Below are positions 11,901 to 22,400 of a stretch of DNA of 64,000 bases, piece after piece. Origin of the DNA: Posidonia oceanica (taxonomy: Eukaryota > Streptophyta > Magnoliopsida > Alismatales > Posidoniaceae); assembly GCA_037176725.1 (NCBI GenBank), contig JAZBRS010000039.1, positions 23,720,001-23,784,000 on the forward strand, in the 5' to 3' direction. Positions within the stretch are counted from its first letter, which is position 1; each line of letters begins with the position of its first letter. The translations under genes and the position numbers were made by a program. The notes under the pieces are model-generated. The model was not told the DNA's origin. It was given only the letters and a program-made list of their open reading frames with translations, and searched no databases.

Positions 11901-14152
11901 CCGCCCGTGTGTCCCAAGCCATAGAACCCGCCGCCTTGGAAAGCATGGTTGGGATGATCGCGGAGCCCCAGGTCATCACTTTCACGAGTGATGAGCTGCC
12001 TCCGGCGGGGATTAATTACAATCAACCCTTATTCGTCACGGTACAATTCAAGAACTTTCGCATTCCCCTTGCACTGGTCGATAATGGGTCAGGCCTTAAT
12101 GTCTGTCCCTTGCGAACAGCAACCAAGCTCGGATTCAAGGCCGAGGACATTACTCCAGCTGTAAAGGGAATGACAGCTTTTGATAATACTCACCATGACG
12201 CTCTAGGGATTTTGATTATTCCTCTTACCATTGGTCCGGTCACATTCGATGTGGAATTCTACGTCGTCGACTTGGAACCTAACTTCAACTTTCTGCTTGG
12301 GCGCCCTTGGCTCCACAAGCATCAGGTTATCCCCTCGACCCTCCATCGCATGATCAAGTTCCGCCGAGGCGACGATGTAATCGTTGTCATGGCGGAGAAT
12401 TTTGAGAAGGAGCGGATCGAGGCGGTTTCTTCTATCTCTTCACGGACTGTCCCCTTTGACCCTGAACTTTCGAACGCTTTGTATCGCGTTAATCGGTGCG
12501 AGCCGGTTAACTTTTTGCCAGATCTTGAACGTGTCAACTCCTTGGCCGTTCACAGCAACCCCTTTCGGATGGTCGAGAACGTTTGTCACCGATGGGGCTA
12601 CGTCAAAGGGACACCGCTCGGGCGACATGGCCAAGTAATCGCTGAACCAATCATGGCGGAAGAACGAAGAGACAACGAGGGTCTAGGTTACGACCCTCAC
12701 TCCGATAAAGGCAAGTGCCCGCAAGCAAAGAATCAGAGATTGGTCATACCTCAGAGCTTAGCTAACTTTACAAGTGCAGGTATCCTAGACTCAAGCGCAG
12801 TTCAAACCATAGTGCCGTCGGAGCCGTGTCAAAGCCCTCCCCCACAGGAGGAGGACTGGGTCTGCGTTGAGGACTATTACTCGGACGAGGAACAGTCGGG
12901 CACAACAGGGGCAGTTCAGACTTGCAGTGAAAGCCAGCCAAGCCCAACAGCACATCAGTCGGTTTATCTGGCCACTCCTTCCACGGATCATGAAGCAGCA
13001 GTCTTGGCAGAACCCTTGGCAGATTTGGCAGTCTTTGACTCTCCTGCAGCCATGTCAGCAATACCAGCACCAATTCAAGCACAGTCAGTCAGTTCGCAGG
13101 CAACCGTTGTCGCATCAGTGCAACTACCACCTTCGCAGAAAGGTCAATCGCTGAGTTCAGTCAGCAGCACAGCTCAGCCCTCTTCAGAGGCTACATCATA
13201 GGCAATACAGCCAGTTCAGTCAGTCACACTTCCCCTTGCCGCAGACCGGCAACCTTCATGGCCAGATCCTATGGTATCGGAGGCCGTGCTCTCATCATCA
13301 TCACCAGTCACGGAGAACCAGCTGAGCATCGCGGTCTCCCGGCCTTCGGGCCTTCAAGAGAGCACCTCCGCCCATCCTCTAACAGCAGCAGTCACTCTGG
13401 CAGCATATCCATCTGCAATCCCTCTGACTAGACCATCTGGGTCTCCCTTGCCAGGACAGTTGCAATCAGGCGCGCCCGTGAGTCAGAAGATACAGGTACC
13501 GGAGACAGTAATCCATCTCGCAGCCGAGCCAGTGCCTCAGGCCCTCGGCGCCCACTATGTCGATTCACCCCCAGATGAGGAAGAAGAAGGGGCGGTAGAA
13601 GCCCAAGTCGATTCGTGGATGTCTGATTTGGAGCTGCTTTACCAAGAACAGCTCGAATCCATAGTGGAAGACCTGGCACAGCACCAAGCCGCGGAAAGGA
13701 AAGGAAAAGCCGTAGTTACGGATCCTCCTCTGCGAGAGGGCTCCACCTCCATCATGGCCCTGGAAGACAACTCAAGAATGACGGACTCCTCTAGACCCGA
13801 TGAGCTCATCGCCATTCAACCTGAAGGTGGGTCTAGTGGGCTTGTGCAGCACATGCCTCATTCGGGGAGGATAGCAAGGGGCGGCGGTATCCAAGTCATC
13901 CGCCAGTCCGATACGCCCTCCACAAGCATGTCAGCAGACTCAGAAGAAGAGACACCAGTGGATCACACAACAATGGCAACAGAACAGAAAGCAGAATCAA
14001 TGACGGAGTTGCCAGAAGTTTCAGTGGCAAAGTCAATAGCAGTATCAGTTGCAGAGTCAGTAAGGCCTTTAGTAGTATCAGCAGAACATGCAGCAGTGTC
14101 ATCAGCAGCAGAGCATACGGGAGAAGTTGTCAGAACAGAGGCAGCGCAGTGA
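8969..14152 (+). pseudogene. gag-pro: Element 1 gag-protease polyprotein, interrupted
   Basis: Start chosen at ATG 8969 because Met-Ala-Gln follows a shared GGTCAGC context in both elements. A Pro-rich N-terminal part (to about 9900) precedes the Gag core (9915-10470; FKIPDFEKYDGRGCP, WNDLSQAFLEQYSFN) and a zinc knuckle of form CX2HX4HX4C (about 10970-11010). Protease follows with active-site DNGSG (Asp codon 12080-12082) and LGRPWLH. A degenerate G-patch-like segment (about 12590-12690) and an acidic, Gln/Ser-rich linker complete it. All lie in one frame, broken by TGA at 11138-11140 and TAG at 13199-13201. The frame ends at TGA 14150-14152, created where the pol deletion shifted frame. Would have supplied particle protein and processing protease. 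Confidence 0.9.
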
Positions 14153-14226
14153 CTCTTGAGGACATGGACCGGGTCGAGCAGTCTGAGCCGGTCAACATAT
14201 GCTACCTCAAGAAGTATTATCAGTAG
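14130..14226 (+). pseudogene. Pol deletion junction and last codons of integrase
   Basis: The linker that normally leads into RT runs directly into VTLEDMDRVEQSEPVN and ends at TAG 14224-14226 (frame from 14149). These residues match the extreme C-terminus of the element 2 polyprotein at 54806-54884. The missing part corresponds to about 51350-54805 of element 2. A GAGGC is present near both breakpoints, consistent with a microhomology deletion. Confidence 0.88.
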
Positions 14227-15587
14227 CTGGGAGTAGCCATTGGGGATTCATCCTCCCATTTGGCATACCTTCACCACTTGCATATCTTTGCATCTCTTTT
14301 TGCTCTATCTCCTCCATACTTTACTTCATCCACTCTCTTGCCTTTCCCGACATCACAACACTCCTGTGCATCCCTGCTCATTCCGTTCATATTCCCTTAT
14401 CAAATCATGCATTGCATGTTGCCCGGTGATGAAAACCGGAGGTGCTTGCCTGCTGCGAAAGGAGTCTCCCGACCTCACCTGGTACTACTTAGATGTCTTG
14501 ACTAGTGAGGGAGCCACCACTCAATGAGAGCGGGCGAAGTGCCCAAACCCCTAAGGACTTACACCCTTTAGAAGAGTGCTAGGTGTTAGTCAGAAAGCAG
14601 TACATATCCCAGCCTAGATGTGCGGAAAAAGAGAAAGAAAGAGAAAGCGAAAAGCGCGTACCCGAAAGACCCTAACGCCCATCTCCCCTGAGGGAGGGGA
14701 CAGCGGAAACCTGCAAGCCCAAAAAAAAAGAGAGCAAGGAAAATGAAAAAAAAAAGGAACAAAAAAGGAAAAAAAAACAAACAAAAAGAGAATGATAGAA
14801 AAGAAAGGAAGGGAGACAAATGCCCCATTCCCGCAAAAAAAAAAACCAAAAAAAAAAGGCAAAAAAAAGAAAAAGAGAAAAAAAAGAAGAAGAGAATAAA
14901 GGCAAGCAGCGTAACCCCGCACCTCTCACCTACCCCAGAAAAGAGTCAAAGCCCGGGGCGAGTCCTCCTCGCTTCCAAAATGGGGACGAGGAGAGCCCTG
15001 TACACCGACATAAAAAGGGAAAAAAGAGGTAGGAGTGAGTGTAAGTCCTTGAGAGTTTGACATGGAGCCCGTCCCCTCTACACCACCACCAAACATCACC
15101 AACATCCTTTCCTCGAGTGCCACCAACAAGTCAGGAGTCCGAGTAGAGTTCGGTGAGTCAAGGACCGCTCCCTTTCTATACAGCAGGCACCAAAGCACCC
15201 CGATACTGAGGGCAAACTGCACCAAATCATGCACGCATCTGCATTTTCCAGTCATCTCCACCCTTCTGATCATCCTACTCTGCAAAGGCTTACTCCAGCG
15301 CTGAGACAGTACCTCTACTTAGCATGCGTTGGCACCGTCAGGCTGCGACAACCCAGGGTTCCCGACGGTCCCCGCCACATCAACAGAATGTCCTTATGCT
15401 TATACATGTTCAATTGCCATAGTCTGAATGTGTACTGCTAAATGTGCTGCACTGTTTCTACCAGTTTCAAAATCTGCTTTCCTATGATGGTTTTGCGCTT
15501 ATATAGGCTCTGATAATTCACAGTCTTGGCAACAAGTACCTGAAGACTCTTGTGACAGCCGTCTGCCCACATCCTGCAATCTGTGCA
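14227..15587 (+). other. Spacer between pol remnant and extra ORF
   Basis: Non-coding. Conserved with element 2 at 14418-14560 (GGTGATGAAAACCGGAGGTG; ACTACTTAGATGTCTT) and 15150-15215 (GTGAGTCAAGGACC; CAGCAGGCACCAAAGCA). 14733-14905 is an A-rich simple tract that makes open frames but looks non-coding. The rest is diverged. Confidence 0.7.
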
Positions 15588-16790
15588 ATGGGTTTCCCCA
15601 CCTTGGTAACCCCCACACACTGCTCCGAGATCCTGCGAGAATGGATCGGCAAGCTGACAAGAGATGACTGTGAGAAGCTGTGCCTGTGGGGCATTCCGAC
15701 CAAACTGCTCAAGGCTGCTAATGTAGAAGTAAGCCGCCATCTTCTGTGTGCTGCTGCGCGATTCTGGAAACCAGCACAGCATGTCTTCCGTTTCGGCAGA
15801 ACTGAACTGACACCCACGCTGGAAGAAGTGCGCCGAATCTGCGGCTTTTCCAAGATCTTGGGGCCGCCCATCTTCATGAGGCGTGACGGATACATGGCAG
15901 TCTTGAGACAGCTGACCGGCCTCTCTACCCAAAGTTGCCAGCAGAAGCTGATTTGTACTAGCGGGCCCACGCCTCTGCTTCGCCTAGCGTACTTTGATGA
16001 TATTGTGGAAAAACGCGCTGAACTCGGAGACGAGCTGTGGCTCCGAGGGTTTGTCACCCGTTTCCTAGGCGAGCTGGTCTTTACTCATGGCAAGGTAACA
16101 GTGGCCATCGAGGTTGCAGAGATTGCATTAACGGTGGTGACCCAGCACATAGACCTGGCACCGGTTGTCTTGGCAGAGACCTACCGCGGCCTGGACCGCA
16201 TCTCGCATCGCTGCCGCCACTTTCATGGTTGCGGATCATTTATTCAGGTCTGGTTAGCGGCGCACACTGAGATAGACCTTCTGCGCCCCCAAGTGCATGC
16301 TTTCGAGGCCTACTGCAGCAGCGGCCATGCTAAGGCAATCAAGAGCGTCAAGGAAGAATATGAAAGGCTATCGGGACTGACAGACGACGCAGTCACATGG
16401 CGCATCATTCCTTCTGCAGCCGAAGCATTCACTGTCTTCTTCGATACGCGCGACATGCGTCTGGTTGTGCTACCAGGATTTACTGCGGGTGTAGAATATC
16501 ACCCTATCAGAGTCATGCGCCAGTTCGGCTTCCAGCAGGGCGCCTTTGTCGACAGCGCAGCGCCTAAGCTTCTTCAAGAATATCCACTCAGTACAATTGC
16601 CCCCACGAAGGAGCTGGCCAACCTGATGCAGCATGGTGTGCAATCAACAGACATCGCTGCAATAAAAGGTGTAGGATGTACCCCTGAGTACATCACTGAA
16701 GTGCAGGACCTCTAGCCCATTGACGAAATCCCGCCGAGCGGTCCCTTATTCCCTGACTCTGGAAAATCAAAGAAGGCCCGAATCAGCTAG
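15588..16790 (+). pseudogene. Extra ORF downstream of pol, plant-mobile-domain-like, one stop
   Basis: Start ATG at 15588 chosen because MGFPTL opens both copies. The 375 residues to TAG 16713-16715 align throughout with the element 2 copy. Beyond it the frame continues to TAG 16788-16790 (PLFPDSGKSKKARIS), and the internal TAG replaces a Trp codon (TGG) of element 2. Motifs: WGIPTKLL, FWKPAQHVFRF, TPTLEEVRRICGF, DELWLRGFVTRFLGEL, YRGLDRISHRCRHFHGCG. The pattern of an aromatic FRF segment followed by a TxTLEEV helix resembles plant mobile domain (PMD/DUF7745-type) proteins. Function is unknown. It lies directly upstream of the hairpin region in both elements. Confidence 0.72.
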
Positions 16791-17039
16791 AGCCATCATG
16801 CCGCTGTCATTCTGTCTTCCTTTCAAGTTGTGCTGTACCTTTTTGGCCTGACACGGGCATGTAACCAACAATTCTATCAATGCAAAACTGTTTTGTGCTG
16901 GCTGTTCACATTTCAAAGCTGATCATGCATTTCATGCTCCTCGCCGCTCACATCCGGAGGCCCCTTGGCCCGACTGATTGCTCGCATGATGCAGGAAAGT
17001 CCTCAGCAAACGACCCAGGCTCCAGGACCTTCGCGAACC
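16791..17039 (+). other. Start of element 1 3' untranslated region
   Basis: T-rich unique sequence of about 250 bp; nothing recognised. It is followed by the structured region. Confidence 0.5.
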
Positions 17040-17350
17040 CGTGCCGTCCGACCTGCTACCGGACATACCCGGCTGAGTCTCCTTTGGGCTGGTACCCCAA
17101 ACTACTCGTCTGACAAACACGTCAGTTTTGTCCACCCTTCGCTTTTCTCGATACCAGGGACGTTTCGACCAACCCCTGGTATCATCCTGATACCAGGGGC
17201 ATCTTTTCAGATGCCCCACGGAATCTCACCCTTTATCTCATCTCCTCTTTGCCGGCCGATAAGTCCGATATCTTATCACCATTCCCAATCAATCAATCTC
17301 ATCATTATCTCATCTCCTCCTTGCCGGCTGATAAGTCCGATATCTTATCA
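17040..17350 (+). other. Hairpin cluster A of the element 1 3' UTR
   Basis: Consecutive hairpins: GGTA/TACT (17091-17106), GACAAA/TTTGTC (17112-17132), GATACCAGG/CCTGGTATC (17150-17183), CCTGGTATC/GATACCAGG (17175-17197, an alternative partner), GGGGCATCT/AGATGCCCC (17196-17217), and two GATAAG/CTTATC hairpins with loop TCCGATAT (17258-17277 and 17330-17349). Element 2 has the same order with compensating changes. Confidence 0.8.
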
Positions 17351-17760
17351 CCTTTTTCAACCAAGCTCTCATCATTACCTCATCCCCCTTCTTTAGCATT
17401 AGTTCTCATCATTACCTCATCTCCCTTCTTTAGCATTAGTTCTCATCATTACCTCATCCCCCTTCTTTAGTATTAGTTCTCATCATTACCTCACCCCCTT
17501 CTTTAGCATTAGCTCTCATCATTACCTCACCCCCCTTCTTTAGCATTAGCTCTCATCATTACCTCATCCCCCTTCTTTAAGCATTAGCTCTCATCATTAC
17601 CTCATCCCCCTCCTTTAGCAGTAGCTCTCATCATTACCTCATCCCCCTTCTTTAGCATTAGCTCTCATCATTACCTCACCCCCTTCTTTAGCATTAGTTC
17701 TCATCATGATCTCATCCCCCTCTTTAGCTTAATTTCTCATCATGATCTCATCCCCTCTTA
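17351..17760 (+). repeat. 36-37-bp tandem repeat (TCTCATCATTACCTCA type)
   Basis: About eleven imperfect units of TCTCATCATTACCTCATCCC plus CCTTCTTTAGCATTAG. The counterpart in element 2 (59115-59905) is longer and has TCATCATGATCTCAT, with a perfect ATCATGAT palindrome. Non-coding. Confidence 0.9.
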
Positions 17761-18025
17761 TCAAGCAATCAAGCACTCCCCAATCAATCACTCATCAATC
17801 AATCATTCAGCATTCAATCACTCATCACTCGATCATTCATCAATCAAGCACCCTTAGGCTGATATCCTAAACTATCAACAATCAAGCACTCTCAGGCTGA
17901 TATCCTAAACTATCTATTCTCAGGCTGATATTCCTAAACTATCGACCCAGGCTGATATCCTAAACTATCTATTCTCAGGCTGATATTCCTAAACTATCTA
18001 TCTTTTGGCCGATCCATGGTTGGCC
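17761..18025 (+). other. CAATCACTCATC-rich spacer and first GATA hairpins
   Basis: 17761-17860 is simple CAATCA/ATCATTC sequence. From about 17862 the GCTGATATYCCTAAACTATC module repeats. GGCC (18007-18010) and GGCC (18022-18025) flank GATCCATGG next to the rosette; element 2 has GGTC/GGCC, which still pairs with one wobble. Confidence 0.65.
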
Positions 18026-18866
18026 CGCAGTTGTGTTATACGGCTGACATCCAGTAACTGTCCCTCGCAGTGCCGCCAGGCTGATAACCTAAACTATCTA
18101 TCTAGGCTGATATCCTAAACTATCTAGGCTGATATCCTAAACTATCTATCTAGGCTGATATCCTAAACTATCCGGCATCTGCGTTATACGGCTGACATCC
18201 AGTAACTGTCCCTCGTAATTGCCCTTTCCAGGCTGATAACCTAAACTATCTATCTAGGCTGATATCCTAAACTATCTAGGCTGATATCCTAAACTATCGA
18301 TCTAGGCTGATAACCTAAACTATCGATCTAGGCTGATATCCTAAACTATCTATGGCAATTACGTTATACGGCTGATATCCAGTAACTATCCCTTGCAATT
18401 GCTCTTTCTAGGCTGATAACCTAAACTATCTATCTAGGCTGATATCCTAAACTATCTAGGCTGATATCCTAAACTATCGATCTAGGCTGATAACCTAAAC
18501 TATCGATCTAGGCTGATATCCTAAACTATCTATCGCAATTGCATTATACGGCTGACATCCAGTAACTGTCCCTCGCAATGCCGCCAGGCTGATAACCTAA
18601 ACTATCTATCTAGGCTGATAACCTAAACTATCTAGGCTGATATCCTAAACTATCTATCTAGGCTGATATCCTAAACTATCCGGCACTTGCGTTATACGGC
18701 TGATATCCAGTAACTATCCCTCATGGTTTGCCCTTTCCAGTTGATAGGACTGTAAACTATCTATCTAGGCTGATAACCTAAACTATCTATCTAGGCTGAT
18801 ATCCTAAACTATCTATGGCAACCATGTTATACGGCTGATATCCAGTAACTATCACTCACAACTGCG
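18026..18866 (+). other. Six-hub hairpin rosette of element 1
   Basis: Six hubs (TATACGGCTGAYATCC then AGTAACTRTCC) have stems GACA/TGTC at 18046, 18194 and 18554 and GATA/TATC at 18374, 18702 and 18837. Arms between hubs close by pairing: 18066-18075 with 18173-18183; 18214-18223 with 18354-18363 (10/10); 18394-18402 with 18535-18543 (9/9); 18574-18583 with 18681-18691; 18722-18732 with 18817-18826. The outer stem 18026-18035 pairs with 18857-18866 (10/10). Each arm holds 3-5 GCTGATATCCTAAACTATC mini-hairpins. Pairings were read by eye; folding energy was not computed. Confidence 0.82.
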
Positions 18867-18975
18867 CCTTCCGGTTGATAGGACCGTAAACTATCGCCAG
18901 GCTGATAACCTAAACTATCGCCCTCGGCTGATGATCCGAAACTCATCCGGTCGATAAGTCCGACAACTTATCACC
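18867..18975 (+). other. Terminal hairpins after the rosette, satellite-like
   Basis: GATAG/CTATC (18877-18895), GATA/TATC, GATGA/TCATC (18930-18947) and GATAAG/CTTATC (18953-18972, loop TCCGACAA). The first and last are the two hairpin types that make up the 72-bp satellite, on the opposite strand; the last matches the satellite at 20 of 24 positions. Confidence 0.8.
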
Positions 18976-19400
18976 TCCCCGCGCGACTTCGTCCCAAAAG
19001 ACGGAGCCCCGCATTCTTCCGCGTCTGGGAAAAGGTTTGCCTCTCCCGTCGCGCCTTTGTGACCTTGGCTATCCTTCTTTTCGTGGCAGGTCTGGACCTC
19101 CTCGTCAAGCTCCGCGGTGCACCGCAACGTCCCTCTTCAGCGTCGTCAACATCGCCAGCGTCACCCGCGTCGCTTCGGCCCCCCGGTCGGTACTAACTCT
19201 AGTACTAACTTTTGCATTGCATCCGCATTAGCATGCATCGCATACATTGCATCTCATCCATTTGCACCTGCACTTTGCATTGCGGCAACGATCCACGATG
19301 TTCGGCGCATCCGCCGAATAAGTGGCTCACGCCGATAGCGAACCCTCTGCTCTTGCCGGTCAAATGGGGTGTCCCGTCAACCCTGAGCAGCGGCCTCGCT
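18976..19400 (+). other. Region before the polypurine tract, two conserved hairpins
   Basis: Mostly unique, moderately GC-rich then TGCAT-rich. TTCGGCG/CGCCGAA (19301-19318, loop CATC) and CCCTGAGC/GCTCAGGG (19381-19405) are kept in element 2 at 61512-61529 (one G-U) and 61591-61630 (longer loop). Confidence 0.75.
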
Positions 19401-19401
19401 C

Positions 19402-19414
19402 AGGGAGGGGCATC
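19402..19414 (+). promoter_or_regulatory. Polypurine tract of element 1
   Basis: AGGGAGGGG followed by CATC and then the TG of the 3' LTR. Element 2 has the identical tract at 61627-61639. Primes plus-strand DNA synthesis. Confidence 0.85.
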
Positions 19415-22400
19415 TGTAGACACCCCATTTTGACAGGCTAAATTGGTGGAATCTCTCTCTCTGGTGGCTTCTGGACCAAACCAACACCTAAACCCAAACC
19501 TATGTTAAAACTTACACAATCCTTTTCATCCTATTCCTCAAAACAAGCTTAAACTTGACCTAAACCTACACCCCTTTCCCGAACCCGAAAACTATCCAAA
19601 ATCCATAGGAAAACTCACCATCCCTGACTTAACAAATCCACCAAAAAGTCCATAAAATCTCAGACCAAAACCACTCCCAAAAACCCTTTGAAACTTAGGT
19701 AAAACTACCCTTTTTCTACACCTCAAAACCCTCCAAAACTTTCTCAAAACTGAACCAAAACTCTAGGACCAAGACTAGAAACCCTAGACCCCACATCCGC
19801 CAAATTTCACCCCTTTCCGAGACCTCTAAGACCCCCTTTTGGCCAAATTATCGTTTTCTCTCTCCTGGATTATCATTTTCTCTCTCCTCTCTCTCTCCTG
19901 ATTATCCTCCTCCTTTTCATCCCCTTTTCTCCCACTTTCTGGCCTGGCTGTGGGCCCCCTCTCTGCTTCTATCCTTCCTCTATCTTATTCCTATTTTTAC
20001 TTTATTTTTAACACTTTCCCTAATTTTCAAAAAATCTTTTTCCTTCAACCTATCTCTTTTCCTTTTATCTCCCTCTTTTTTCCATTTCTTTCCTCCTTCT
20101 CTTTTCCTTTTCCCTCTCTTGCAAAAATCCATAAAAACCCCTAAAAATCTGTAAAACCCCAAAACATAAAAGAAACAAATCAGAACCCTAAGAAAAACAA
20201 TTAAAAAACATTAAACAAGCAATTAAGAACCTAAACTTAACTAAAGCAAGCTAAAAAAGAAAATCAAGAATGCAAACTAAAAAATGCAAAACAAACTAAA
20301 ACAAAATACTGTAAAATCAAGTAAAAAACTGAAATAAAGTCAGAACCTACCAAAGATAAAAACCCCACTAAAAGAGTTAAAAAAAACAAACCCTAAAGAG
20401 AAGAATTAAAAATCAAATACTAAAACAGGTAATTAAAGAAAACAAAAGACTTAACCTAACGAACATAAGGAAAATAACATAAAACTTAATTAAAAGAAAA
20501 AGAAAATACAGTTGGAAGACTTAAGAACACTTAATCAAACCAGGAAAAAACCAACTAAAAAATATCAAGAAGAATTAACAAATAAAAATAAAAAAAAAAC
20601 ATAGTTCAAAAGACTTAAAGGAGAAAAACATAAAAGACTAGAACTAAAAAGCCCAAAACCCACTCTAATTAACCTAAAAATAAATCTTAAAAATCCTAAT
20701 TAACATCCTAAGCACTTAACAAGAAAAACATAATTAAAAAAAAAAACAACTTAAAAGACTTAACAAACATTTAATCAAAATAAAAAAACAAATTAAAAAC
20801 AAAGAGAGCCAAAAAACCCTAAAACCCTAATCCCATCCCCATTTAAAAGGACAAAAGCCCTCACAACCAAGGGAGCCACACACAACACAGCCGTCCTTCT
20901 CCCTCTCTTTTTTTTCTCCTTCAAAAAAACCCAACAGACCTCTCACCTTCCTCCTCTCCAACACAGCAGACCACCAACACAGCCGTCCCTCTCCCTCTCT
21001 CTTTTTTTTTTTTTTTCTCCTTCAGAAGCCAACAGCCCTCCTACCAAGAGCCTCCCACCAACAGCCGTCCCTCCCTCTCTTTTTTTTTCTCCTTCCAAAA
21101 GCAACCAACAGCCAACCTCCTCCCCTCCACTCTCTCTTCTTTCTCCTTTGAACAACCACCCAACAGCCCACTCCCACCATACCACAGCCTCCATCATCTC
21201 TCCAGACCTCCACCATATCCATCCCCAACCCAGAAGCCAGAGAGAAGAAGAAAAAACCAGAGGAAGAAGAAACCAGAGGAGAGAGAAAAACAGCCAAACT
21301 TCTCCATTTTTCTGCGACCACTTCGGCGTACGAAAAATTTATCCGAGCCCACCACTAGATCCGTCTCGTTCTCCCGTCCAACCCCATATTTTTTTTTTCG
21401 CGTTTCGAGCCCCGTGGCGCCCGCAGCGGCTCGCCGGAGTTGGCCTTCTTCCCCGGCGCCGTTCGCCGGAGCAGCGGCCACGCCGCCTCCCCGCGCCGCC
21501 ACGCCGCTCCACAGGCCCGCCCAAACCTCGCCGTGCCTCCGCCGGACCTCCCACAGGCCAGCCGAGCCACCAGCAAGCCGTTCCGCCGCCTCCCCCGCCG
21601 TGCAATGGCTCGCCGGCGTCAGCCCTCCCTCTTCCCCGGCGAACCACCCGCATGCTACTGTGCATGCTACAGTAAGCCCCCTTCGTTTCCTTTTTTTTTT
21701 TTTTTTTTTTTTTAATTTTTCCTTATCTTAGTAACTTTACCACATATTGCATTTCCATCTTATAGTTTTAATTATTTGCACTTAGCTCCTTCATCTGTTT
21801 AAATTCATTTAACTTTGAATTAAAACCATATTAAATTGCATAAACTGTTTGTATTTTTCTGTATTTGCATGATAGTCCATTTACTGTGTGTTTCAGTTAT
21901 AAAATATTATGCTTTAGCCCCTCTGCTTTACATTATTGCACTTAGGTCCTATTTTAAATCAGTCTATTTAATTACATGCATTTTACTATGCTGCATTGCA
22001 TTCTAAGTCCCTGCATGTTTCTGTTTTTTCATTTAGGTCTAACACACTGTAGTAACTTAGGTTTTGATTTTAATTTTTGGTTGATGCATTGCACTTTTGC
22101 CCCTCTGTTTTTTCATTTTTGCATATAGGTCCATTTTAAATGGACAGTAACTCTTGCATGCATTTTTAGCTCATTACATTGCATTTTTGACCCTGATCTT
22201 TTTAAAAATCACATTGCAGTCCTGTAATCTATTTTTCAGAGCATGTTTTCCATATGAAATTGCATATTTGACCCCTGCATGATTTGAAAATCACACATAG
22301 AGCCTTGCATCTTTCAAAAAACCATGTGAAAAGACTATTTTGCCCCTAAGTTGCATTTCAACTCCTATGCTTGCAAAAATTGCATGTAGGCTCTCCACTT

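Noticed and set aside
14586..15032. Lys-rich and Phe-rich frames near 14.6-15.0 kb and 55.3-55.7 kb
   Set aside because: A-rich simple sequence read in different frames; not conserved as protein between elements.
18026..18866. CRISPR-like layout of near-identical hubs with variable intervals
   Set aside because: Plant nuclear retrotransposon context, intervals are themselves repeats, and the neighbouring bases pair with each other; no cas genes.
17250..18975. GATAAG/GATA motifs as GATA-factor or I-box binding sites
   Set aside because: Stem bases change to GACA, GGCA or GGTA with compensation in the other arm, which fits structure rather than a fixed protein-binding word.
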